This document shows positions 16,672 through 24,001 of a stretch of 64,000 bases of DNA, piece by piece. The DNA lies in the NCBI GenBank assembly GCA_015522685.1, contig WALU01000049.1, positions 22,441-86,440 of the forward strand, in the 5' to 3' direction. Numbering within the stretch: the stretch's first letter is position 1; the number at the start of each line of letters is the position of its first letter. This DNA is from Thermoproteota archaeon. Lineage in GTDB: Archaea; Korarchaeota; Korarchaeia; Korarchaeales; Korarchaeaceae. Position numbers and translations under genes: made by a program. Below the pieces are notes generated by a model. That model saw nothing but the letters and a program-made list of their open reading frames with translations. It did not search any database and had not been told where the DNA came from.

Positions 16672-16701
16672 TCTAATCTATTCTATTCTAATCTATTCTA
16701 T
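16672..16701. repeat. two exact tandem copies of a 15-bp unit
   Basis: TCTAATCTATTCTAT occurs twice head to tail. The repeat covers the stop codon region of the ABC-2 permease ending at 16693. A similar TAGAA-rich run occurs on the plus strand at 47912-47940. Probably slippage-generated low-complexity DNA. Confidence 0.8.
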
Positions 16702-17466
16702 AGTACTCCTCTCGAATATTCTAACCGAGACGGTTATGAATCCGATGCATAGAATGATTAACGCAGATATATCAGCGATTAATGGTATGGAATTCACTCC
16801 AGTTAGGAAGTACCTCGTAGAATCAACAGCAAATGTTAATGGGTTCATATAGAATATAATCTTAGCCGCACTAGGAAGTCTGTCTATTGGATAGAAAGCT
16901 CCACTAAGAAATATAAGAGGTAATGTTATCAGGCTCATTATGAGCTGGAATCCCTCGGGGCTTCTCATCTTAGAAGCTATCGCTATACCTAATCCATTGA
17001 AAGAGAGGGCTGTAACTAAACCAAGGGCCAAGGCTGGTAGTGAGCCCTCAAGCTTCAATCCGGGCACTAAGAGATACATCATACAGAGCACTATTGCTCC
17101 TTGTAGTACGGATGTTAGCGAATCCCCAAAGGCCCTTCCTATTATTGCATAAGTTCTAGAGGCAGGCGCTACCAGTACTTCCTTCAAGAATCCAAATTCC
17201 TTGTCCCAGATGACTGATATTCCTCCCACTAGGCTTGAGGTGAATATCGTCATTACAGTGATGCCCGGAGCTAGGAAAGCTAAGTAATCTATTCCTCCGA
17301 AGAGCTGCTTAGATAATCCTCCCCCTAAAGAAAAGCTCCATCCCATCCCTAGAAAGAGAAAGAATATGAGTGGATTAACTATAGTACCGATTAGCCTAGA
17401 TTTAGCCCTGAAATATCTCTTCAGCTGTCTATAGGTCATAGCAAGAAGTATGCCTCCTTCGTTCAT
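16693..17466 (-). CDS. ABC-2 type permease of PadR-linked exporter
   Basis: 257 residues, six membrane helices and the DrrB-like ABC-2 signature LPLIFLSGAFYPIDRLPSAA near residue 180. Four bases downstream of the ATPase, with GGTGATC three bases before the ATG. With the ATPase and the PadR regulator it forms a drug- or lipid-export operon. Substrate unknown; PadR regulation points to response to a toxic small molecule. Confidence 0.9.
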   Translation of the reverse strand: MNEGGILLAMTYRQLKRYFRAKSRLIGTIVNPLIFFLFLGMGWSFSLGGGLSKQLFGGIDYLAFLAPGITVMTIFTSSLVGGISVIWDKEFGFLKEVLVAPASRTYAIIGRAFGDSLTSVLQGAIVLCMMYLLVPGLKLEGSLPALALGLVTALSFNGLGIAIASKMRSPEGFQLIMSLITLPLIFLSGAFYPIDRLPSAAKIIFYMNPLTFAVDSTRYFLTGVNSIPLIADISALIILCIGFITVSVRIFERSTIE

Positions 17467-17470
17467 GAGA

Positions 17471-18484
17471 TCACCTCCTCATTCTAGCTCTGGCCGCCCT
17501 TCTCATTCTTATAAGATCCTTCCAGTTTCCTTCCTCATCTCTCAGCTCTCTACCGGTGTAATGAAGAAAGACATCTCCTAATGATGGCTGAGTGTACTTT
17601 ATCTCTTCTACTTTGATATCGAACGTGTTTGCAAGTTCGAAAACGGGAGGTATTGCCTTAGATGCGTATCTCACGCTAAATGCAACCATATCTCCCACTA
17701 ATCTATAAGATAGAGCTATTCTCTCCCTTACGATCTCTTCCGCGAACTCTTTAATCTCATCCATTGGATTGTTTACCTTTACATAGAGCATATCGCCACC
17801 AAGGCTATTCTTAAGATCTTCCGGACTACCCATAGCCATTATTTTACCATGATCTATTATAGCGACCTTGTCGCATAGTTTTTCGGCCTCATCCATGTAG
17901 TGGGTTGTCATGAATATCGTGACATTCTCCTCTTTCCTCAGCATGCGTATGTATTCCCATATTCTAGCCCTAGTTTGGGGATCCAATCCTATCGTAGGCT
18001 CGTCTAGGAACAGAACCTCTGGACTATGCATCAATGCACGCGCTATCTCAAGCCTTCTCATCATACCACCGCTGTAATTCTTAACAGGCACACTTTTGAA
18101 CTTTGTAAGCTCAGCAAACTCTAATGCGTCTTCTATTCTCATCTTAAGCTCATCTCCTTTCAAGCCGTATATGAGACCGTGTATATACAGATTTTCCCAT
18201 CCAGTTAAGTATCTATCAGCCGTATTGTCCTGAAAGACTACTCCTATCTTCTCTCTTACCTTTATAGGCTCTTTTATGACATTATGACCGGCGACAAAGG
18301 CCTCTCCTCCAGTCGGCTTCATAACAGTTACAAGGATGTTTATAGTCGTGGTCTTGCCAGCGCCATTGGGCCCTAAAAAGCCGAAGATCTCTCCCTTCTT
18401 TACATCAAAACTAACTCTATTTACAGCGATTAGATCCCCAAATTTCTTGACTAAATTCCTTGCAGAAATTGCAGATTCATCCAT
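17471..18484 (-). CDS. DrrA-like ABC transporter ATPase
   Basis: Walker A GPNGAGKTT near residue 40, signature YSGGMMRRLEIARAL, Walker B EVLFLDEPTIGLDPQ, His switch in TTHYMDEAEKL, and the DrrA-type C-terminal region ending SLGDVFLHYTGREL. ATG 18484 is preferred to GTG 18493, since that GTG is part of the GAGGTG ribosome binding site. The gene touches the PadR stop upstream and the permease downstream, so the order is padR, ATPase, permease in one transcript. Confidence 0.92.
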   Translation of the reverse strand: MDESAISARNLVKKFGDLIAVNRVSFDVKKGEIFGFLGPNGAGKTTTINILVTVMKPTGGEAFVAGHNVIKEPIKVREKIGVVFQDNTADRYLTGWENLYIHGLIYGLKGDELKMRIEDALEFAELTKFKSVPVKNYSGGMMRRLEIARALMHSPEVLFLDEPTIGLDPQTRARIWEYIRMLRKEENVTIFMTTHYMDEAEKLCDKVAIIDHGKIMAMGSPEDLKNSLGGDMLYVKVNNPMDEIKEFAEEIVRERIALSYRLVGDMVAFSVRYASKAIPPVFELANTFDIKVEEIKYTQPSLGDVFLHYTGRELRDEEGNWKDLIRMRRAARARMRR

Positions 18485-18489
18485 TTGGC

Positions 18490-18960
18490 TCACCTCAGAT
18501 ACTTATCACTCATAATTCTCTTGAGATCGCCAGAAAATCTCATAAAAGAGATTCTAACTTCTTCTTTTTGCTTTTCGCTTAAGGAATTGTAGGAGGATAC
18601 TACTTCCTTTATTAATAGGAAAGGTTTTAAGCCTATTTCTGAGATAAATTCTCTGAAAGCCTTTATGCTCTCTATCATTGGTTTTACTTCGTCCCTATGC
18701 TCCCTGAGGAATTCCAGCCCTTGATTTGTTATATGGTAAACGTTCTTCCTTTCTACCCTCTCAGAAACAATGTAATCCATATCCTCAAGGAGCTGAAGAG
18801 TAGGGTATATTATACCAGGACTTGGCTCGTAACCTCCTCCAACGAGTTCCTTTATCCTCTGTATTATCTCATAGCCATGCAGAGGCCCCTCCCTGAGCAT
18901 ATATAACATTAGATACTTGAAATTCCCCCTCACCTTGAGCTTTGGCTTAAAGTCGTACAT
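18490..18960 (-). CDS. PadR-family transcriptional regulator
   Basis: 156 residues. The winged-helix domain is clear: YLMLYMLREGPLHGYEIIQR near residue 16, then PSPGIIYPTLQLLEDMDYI, followed by a helical C-terminal dimerisation region. First gene of the exporter operon, and its start codon abuts a perfect 28-bp palindrome. Expected to repress its own operon and release DNA on ligand binding, as PadR proteins do in bacteria; the ligand is unknown. Confidence 0.9.
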   Translation of the reverse strand: MYDFKPKLKVRGNFKYLMLYMLREGPLHGYEIIQRIKELVGGGYEPSPGIIYPTLQLLEDMDYIVSERVERKNVYHITNQGLEFLREHRDEVKPMIESIKAFREFISEIGLKPFLLIKEVVSSYNSLSEKQKEEVRISFMRFSGDLKRIMSDKYLR

Positions 18961-18987
18961 ATATCTCTAGATATATCTAGAGATATA
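18960..18987. promoter_or_regulatory. 28-bp perfect palindrome, probable PadR operator
   Basis: The sequence built on ATATCTCTAGAT and its complement reads the same on both strands over 28 bases and overlaps the first base of the padR start codon. An AT-rich TATA-like stretch (TTTATTACTATATC on the minus strand) lies immediately upstream, at about 18985-19003. The palindrome therefore spans the initiation region, and bound protein would block TBP/TFB or polymerase. Confidence 0.75.
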
Positions 18988-19166
18988 GATATAGTAATAA
19001 AGTTGATCCCTTACAACATTAGATTCAGCTGAAGAATGAGGGGGGTAGGTAGGTTATCTAACCACAGGGAGGATCAAGTGGAGCATAGTTGTTGATGTAA
19101 TGTATACTTACTTTCACTCAATCAGCTAATGCTACGAACTTACATGAATGCGAAAAGTCATCCCCT

Positions 19167-19350
19167 TCATAGATTTGGAGGGAAGAGCATGACTCTGGCA
19201 TTGTCTAGCATATCACGATTATTATTGAAGAATATGTATGCGCGCGAATTTCCCCTTATTAAGCTCATTAGTTCGTCCTTAGCATCAAGTTCGGAATAAG
19301 TATTAGATAAGATCTTATGGTTTACATATCGCCAAGTTACCAGTTACTAT
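19167..19350 (-). pseudogene. C-terminal remnant of a DUF72 protein
   Basis: A minus-strand frame ending at TGA 19167-19169 reads WRYVNHKILSNTYSELDAK, then RGNSRAYIFFNNNRDMLDNA. The AY-x-FFNN-x-x-x-x-x-x-NA block is the C-terminal hallmark of DUF72 (TIM-barrel) proteins, which are about 240 residues long. No start codon or upstream part of the family was found. Nothing else is evident in the rest of the gap 18988-19410 apart from the promoter of the next gene. Confidence 0.5.
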
Positions 19351-19410
19351 AAAGCTTGACCACTATCTCGCTTCCCTCTTAATCATTAAATTTTTGTACA
19401 TATAAGTAAC

Positions 19411-20616
19411 ATGATGAGGATAGCTGTTATTGGAGCGGGATTAATGGGTAGAGCCGCGGTCCTCGATTTAGCTGATGACTCGATGAGCCCTAATGTAGAG
19501 GCGATACTTGTAGTTGATATTAATGAAAGAAGAGCAAGAGAGGTATATGAAGAGGCAATAAAGCTCACAAGCACTAAGGAGATGGAATATCGCAAGATAG
19601 ATGCTACATCGAAAGATGAGGTGATTAGCATATTAAAGGAGTTCAAAGCAGATGTAACGCTTAACGCTGCTCTTTATACAACTATTCATACAGTGATGAA
19701 AGCATCTTTGGAGGCAGAATCTCACTATCTAGATCTAGGAGATGATGTAGATGCATTAATCTTTCAACGAAGTTTAGATCTAAAATTTAAGGAGAGAGGG
19801 TTAATTGCTCTACTGGAGATGGGAGGAAGTCCTGGCCTCATAAATATTATGGCCTCTAAAGCAGTTGGAGAGCTGGATAGGGTAGAGGAGATAATCCTAA
19901 GGGAAGGGTGGATCGATCTGAACAACTACGACTCCCTTGGAATCCCTCTCCCAGTTCCTTATTCCTTTGATACTATATTAGATGAGTTAGAGCAGCCAGT
20001 GGAGATATGGAAGGATGGTAAGATAGAAAAGGTACCTCCCTTCTCTGGCAGAGAAACAATGGAATTTGTAGATCCAATAGGGAAGCAGGAGCTCTATTAC
20101 GTGGAACATCCAGAGGTCTACTCACTTGGAGAGACCTTCAAAAGGAAGGGGTTAAGGTTTGTGGATTACAAGCTTTCCTTCCCCAGAGATTTGCTACTGA
20201 AATATAGACTGCTCAATTGCTTAAAATTGACTTCTAACTCCCCTGTGAAAGTAGATAGTATGAATATAATCCCTAGAGATCTTTTGAGGGAGATGGTAGC
20301 ACAGATGATGGAGAATAAGGAGGTAGAGCCCAACGATTACGATATCATGAGGGCCATAGCGAAGGGTTGGAAGGGAGGAGTCAGGTCTAAGGTAACGATA
20401 GAAGCTTTGATAAAGTGGAGTGAGAGGTGGAAGGTGAGTGCCCAAGCTCTGCTCGTCGGCAGTCCAGCATCAATAGCGGCCCAATGGATCGGACTTGGGA
20501 TTTTAGATACGCCAGGTGTTCACTACCCTGAGGAGATAATAAATCCTATTCCATTCTTGAAAGAGGTGATGAGTAGAGGAATAAATTTCATAGAGAAAGT
20601 GGAATTCCAGCTTTAG
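19411..20616 (+). CDS. saccharopine/lysine 6-dehydrogenase-family oxidoreductase
   Basis: 401 residues. Rossmann start IAVIGAGLMGRAAVLDL, then HYLDLGDD near residue 105, GGSPGLINIMA near 145, and a long C-terminal domain, as in saccharopine dehydrogenase-like reductases and L-lysine 6-dehydrogenase. It likely oxidises an amino group of a lysine-like substrate with NAD(P). The promoter TTTTTGTACATATAAG lies immediately upstream, so the mRNA is probably leaderless from ATG 19411 or 19414. Exact substrate not determinable. Confidence 0.8.
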   Translation: MMRIAVIGAGLMGRAAVLDLADDSMSPNVEAILVVDINERRAREVYEEAIKLTSTKEMEYRKIDATSKDEVISILKEFKADVTLNAALYTTIHTVMKASLEAESHYLDLGDDVDALIFQRSLDLKFKERGLIALLEMGGSPGLINIMASKAVGELDRVEEIILREGWIDLNNYDSLGIPLPVPYSFDTILDELEQPVEIWKDGKIEKVPPFSGRETMEFVDPIGKQELYYVEHPEVYSLGETFKRKGLRFVDYKLSFPRDLLLKYRLLNCLKLTSNSPVKVDSMNIIPRDLLREMVAQMMENKEVEPNDYDIMRAIAKGWKGGVRSKVTIEALIKWSERWKVSAQALLVGSPASIAAQWIGLGILDTPGVHYPEEIINPIPFLKEVMSRGINFIEKVEFQL

Positions 20617-20801
20617 TTCCGGTAGCTCCTTCACTAACACATCAACTATCTAACCCAGAGCTTTCTCCAGTGGCTATTGCAAATTTACCCCTTAATCCTA
20701 GTCCATAGGGAAGCTACCCTGTATACTAGTGAAAAATCCTTGCTGTGAGGTTACGTCATCAACGTAAAACTCTTTAAAAGGTGAGTATACTCTAGGAGCT
20801 G

Positions 20802-21893
20802 ATGAAAAACAGACTTGCCTTACTGCTCGCATTGATTCTACTCCTACCGATTCTAATAATAGGACAGGCAAGCGGAGAAAATCCCCCTAAGATTGTTATA
20901 GTTAGCAATAAAGCTGATATGCCTACTACTAGATTCATTGGTAAGCTATTAAATCAATCTGGGTTAGCTTATAATGTATTAGGGCCCAGTTCCTTTGAAG
21001 ATGCCCTCAAGGGCTATGATATGATCCTATTGCTGGGTGGTCCTAAGGCTTATGATGGTATGGGAAACATAACCTCCAATTATATACCGCCCAGCAATTC
21101 ATCGACGCTTATAGAAGAGCCAAAGACCTTCCTAATCTCTGTTTTTAAAGGAGGCAGGGATATAGTTGTATTAGCAGGCCACACTAGGAGAGATACTATG
21201 GATGCTGCTTCATATTTCTTCAAGGATTCAATAAGGCTTACGAGCCTCTGGGGATGGGCTGGATACCCAGTTGATTTCAGGGTAGGATCCTTCGTTATAT
21301 ACTATGTGGCAAGATACTACTACAATAACAAGACGGGTGAATTTAAGGGATATCCTTGGGGAAACGTGAAAACAGAGACATTAAGCAAGCAGGATATCAA
21401 TGATAGTACTCTGTACAATGTGACCACCATCGAGGAGCATCTATACTTAGATGTGAATTATACAACAGTAACTGTGAACTTGGTGGATAGTTTAGGAAGG
21501 CCGCATATCTGTAAGATGGTGCAATTTATAGATAGCAATCTATCTAGGCAGTCGAAGGGCTGCCCGAAGCCATCCCGTGGAAGCTTAGGAAGGACTAGGG
21601 TATATGTTACCTTTAAGTTTGAGGAGACAGCAAATAGAAAATACTGGAAAATCGCAGGGAATAATGTCAGGAGGTCTTTACCTTATCCAATAGGCACGAG
21701 GCATATCAAAACAGATCTTGTGCTTAAATATGCATTCAAATACCCCTCTTGGAAGCCAGACCCTGAGTTCATCCTGTTATACGTAAATCCAGCAATACCC
21801 TTTGGAGGTACTGTTGTAAGGACATTGAATTCGGTAGTCAATGGACAGCCAATTACGACAGAGGTAATAAATCTCACAGCTTTTAGGCCATGA
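20802..21893 (+). CDS. secreted S-layer-like protein, paralog of 12853-13362
   Basis: 363 residues. Signal peptide of about 25 residues (LALLLALILLLPILIIG, then QASG). The first mature domain reads IVIVSNKADMPTTRFIGKLL, FEDALKGYDMILLLGGPKAYDG and IVVLAGHTRRDTMDAASYFF, parallel to the shorter paralog. It is followed by about 200 further residues, beta-rich, with many N-x-S/T sequons that could be glycosylated. No C-terminal membrane anchor is seen. Probably surface-exposed or shed; function unknown. A TATA-like TCTTTAAAAG lies about 25 bases before the start. Confidence 0.75.
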   Translation: MKNRLALLLALILLLPILIIGQASGENPPKIVIVSNKADMPTTRFIGKLLNQSGLAYNVLGPSSFEDALKGYDMILLLGGPKAYDGMGNITSNYIPPSNSSTLIEEPKTFLISVFKGGRDIVVLAGHTRRDTMDAASYFFKDSIRLTSLWGWAGYPVDFRVGSFVIYYVARYYYNNKTGEFKGYPWGNVKTETLSKQDINDSTLYNVTTIEEHLYLDVNYTTVTVNLVDSLGRPHICKMVQFIDSNLSRQSKGCPKPSRGSLGRTRVYVTFKFEETANRKYWKIAGNNVRRSLPYPIGTRHIKTDLVLKYAFKYPSWKPDPEFILLYVNPAIPFGGTVVRTLNSVVNGQPITTEVINLTAFRP

Positions 21894-22014
21894 ATGTATA
21901 AGAGTCAGAAAATGCAATAAGGTATATTATTCAAGGTTGTTTGTGGCGGATTACCCCACTATCAATCATTATATGTAAGCATAGATCTCTTCCATGATAA
22001 AGAACGGTGATCCT

Positions 22015-22893
22015 ATGGAAGCAAGGGCGGTGTCCTCCAGAATTTCCGACTATATATGCCTAACGAAGCCCAAGCAAACATTTCTTCTCCTCCTTACCTC
22101 TATATTTACCTACCTAGGTGCCGGTGGTTACGATTTGAGGGTTCTAGTTCTTCTAACAGCAGCCATGGTTCTTTCCATATCAGGGACAACAGCAGTTAAC
22201 ATGACTCTAGATGCAGACATAGATTCATTGATGAGGAGAACTAAGGAGAGACCTGTACCTTCCGGTAAGGTATCTCAGGAAGGCGCTTTATCGTTTGGAA
22301 TTACTATCTTTCTCTTAGGTGTAGCCGTAGCTTACATTATAAACTCTTGGACGGCTTTAGCTACATCCTTAGGTGTAATATTTGATCTGTTAGTTTATAC
22401 TCTATGGACAAAGAGGAAAACTCCCTTTTCCATAGTCTTCGGCGGCATCGCTGGAGCTGCACCTTCTCTTGCTGGATGGACCGCAGCTAGAGGCTTAGTA
22501 GAGCTACCTGCCATTCTTATAATGCTAATAACGATGCTGTGGATACCAGCTCATATTTGGTACATATCGATATATTACTTGAATGATTATAGGGCAGCGG
22601 GAGTTCCCATGCTCCCTGTTGTTATAGGTGTAGAAAGAACTGCAAAGGTAATTGCAGCGTCTATAACTATAATGACAGTGACTGAACTGGCGCTTTTCCT
22701 GATAGGATCTATGGGCATGGTATTTCTCGCAATAGCTTTACCTCCTACCCTGCTTCTCCTGTATAGATCGATCTTATATGCTAGAAATCCAACAGCAGAA
22801 GGAGCTAAGAAAATGTATAAGACAGCGAGCCCGGTAGAAGGAGCGGCTTTCCTTGGTATTGCACTGGATGGATTGGCCAGACTTCTGCTGTAA
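22015..22893 (+). CDS. ctaB: protoheme IX farnesyltransferase (heme O synthase)
   Basis: UbiA-superfamily enzyme that adds farnesyl to heme B, giving heme O for heme-copper oxidases. Nine hydrophobic segments; the diphosphate-binding motif NMTLDADIDSLMRRTKERP and the second conserved loop LNDYRAAGVPMLPVVIG are visible. ATG 22015 is chosen because GGTGATC lies two bases before it; ATG 21994 is in frame but has no such site. Implies an aerobic or microaerobic terminal oxidase elsewhere in the genome. Confidence 0.9.
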   Translation: MEARAVSSRISDYICLTKPKQTFLLLLTSIFTYLGAGGYDLRVLVLLTAAMVLSISGTTAVNMTLDADIDSLMRRTKERPVPSGKVSQEGALSFGITIFLLGVAVAYIINSWTALATSLGVIFDLLVYTLWTKRKTPFSIVFGGIAGAAPSLAGWTAARGLVELPAILIMLITMLWIPAHIWYISIYYLNDYRAAGVPMLPVVIGVERTAKVIAASITIMTVTELALFLIGSMGMVFLAIALPPTLLLLYRSILYARNPTAEGAKKMYKTASPVEGAAFLGIALDGLARLLL

Positions 22894-22931
22894 GCTAAAA
22901 CTTATTATGTCACATTTTTAGGGTATAGGTT

Positions 22932-23348
22932 ATGAGTTCTAAGGTAATTGTTAAGGGAGAGCTTGTCTTCAGCAATGGAGATGAGTTATTCCCCTTCTTT
23001 GATAAGTTAGGGATACCAGAGGAGAAAATAAAGCTGGGGAAGGCCTATACAGATGAACTGAAGATCGAGGAGATAAGAAGGGAGAATAATGAATATCATG
23101 TCAAGTTTGAGGGCGATCTCAATTGGCCATCAAATCTAGCACCTTCTGGAGAAAACCCACTAGATTGGCTCAAGACTCAGACGGCAGGTTTGGTATGGGA
23201 TGTAGAGGACCTAAAGACTTTAGAGGTTTTTAAGGGATCCGAAGACCTCAAATTCTCATTCTACTCCGATGAAGAGCTAGCTAAAAAGAGAGAAGAGTAT
23301 AATAAGTGGTGGATAGATTCTGCTAGCAATATAGTCGGGCTTTTCTGA
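22932..23348 (+). CDS. hypothetical protein, 138 residues
   Basis: Not recognised. Soluble, acidic, with a short opening beta strand (VIVKGELVFSNG), a helix containing LFPFFDKLGIPEEKI and a Trp-rich C-terminal half (WPSNL, DWLKTQ, KWWIDSA). It follows ctaB at 38 bp on the same strand and may be co-transcribed. Codon use matches its neighbours, so it is taken as a real gene. Confidence 0.6.
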   Translation: MSSKVIVKGELVFSNGDELFPFFDKLGIPEEKIKLGKAYTDELKIEEIRRENNEYHVKFEGDLNWPSNLAPSGENPLDWLKTQTAGLVWDVEDLKTLEVFKGSEDLKFSFYSDEELAKKREEYNKWWIDSASNIVGLF

Positions 23349-23455
23349 GATTGACATTCAATGCTGAAAAATAAAAAGGAGGTTACTTTATAGTGGCTAT
23401 TCACCAAAAGTATAGCATAGGTTTTTATATAGTCTATGAAACTAGGTAGCTTGGA

Positions 23456-23779
23456 ATGGTTGCATTCGATGAGAGATTAAGAGATCCAGTTACAGGACTT
23501 CCACTGGAGCTTTTTTCCTGGGAAGAAGTCGAGAAAGAACTTACACCGGTAAGGATAAGATCGGAGAGGAGAAGGGGAAGGGATGTCACCATTATAGAGA
23601 ACCTCCCATTTTCAAAGGAAAACATGAAATCATTTTTGAAGGAGATGAAGAAGATACTGGCTTGTGGAGGGACCTATAAGGATGGATATGTACTTTTGCA
23701 GGGAGATCATAGATACAAAGTGGCAAAGCTATTGAAGGAGAGGTGGGGAATACCGGAGGATCAGATAGAGATAGAGTAG
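23456..23779 (+). CDS. translation initiation factor aIF1 (SUI1)
   Basis: 107 residues. SUI1 fold signatures: RRRGRDVTIIENL near residue 38, ILACGGTYKDGYVLLQGDH near 67, and the closing IPEDQIEIE. aIF1 binds the small ribosomal subunit and enforces start-codon choice. The N-terminal DPVTGLPLELFSWEEVEKE is typical of archaeal members. A strong promoter (TTTTTATATAG, about 23421-23431) sits about 25 bases before the start. Confidence 0.9.
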   Translation: MVAFDERLRDPVTGLPLELFSWEEVEKELTPVRIRSERRRGRDVTIIENLPFSKENMKSFLKEMKKILACGGTYKDGYVLLQGDHRYKVAKLLKERWGIPEDQIEIE

Positions 23780-24001
23780 ACGATCATCGGTTAGGTAAAC
23801 TGTAGCAGCCAATACAGTTACTTTCTATGGGGCTTATAGTGTAGCCAGTTTGCCCTGCTCTCCTTATGAGGCGTAGCTTGTATAGGTATAGTCATCAGCA
23901 TGTGAGAAGCCATTGTTGATAAAAGCTCGCAATAAGTTAAAGAAGTGGAGCTTAAAAGAAAAATAGATGAAAGAGTGGAGAATTCCTTATACGAGGAAAG
24001 A

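Noticed and set aside
20617-20801. Possible short gene between the lysine dehydrogenase-like and S-layer-like genes
   Set aside because: Frames are short and stopped on both strands; only the promoter of the next gene is supported.
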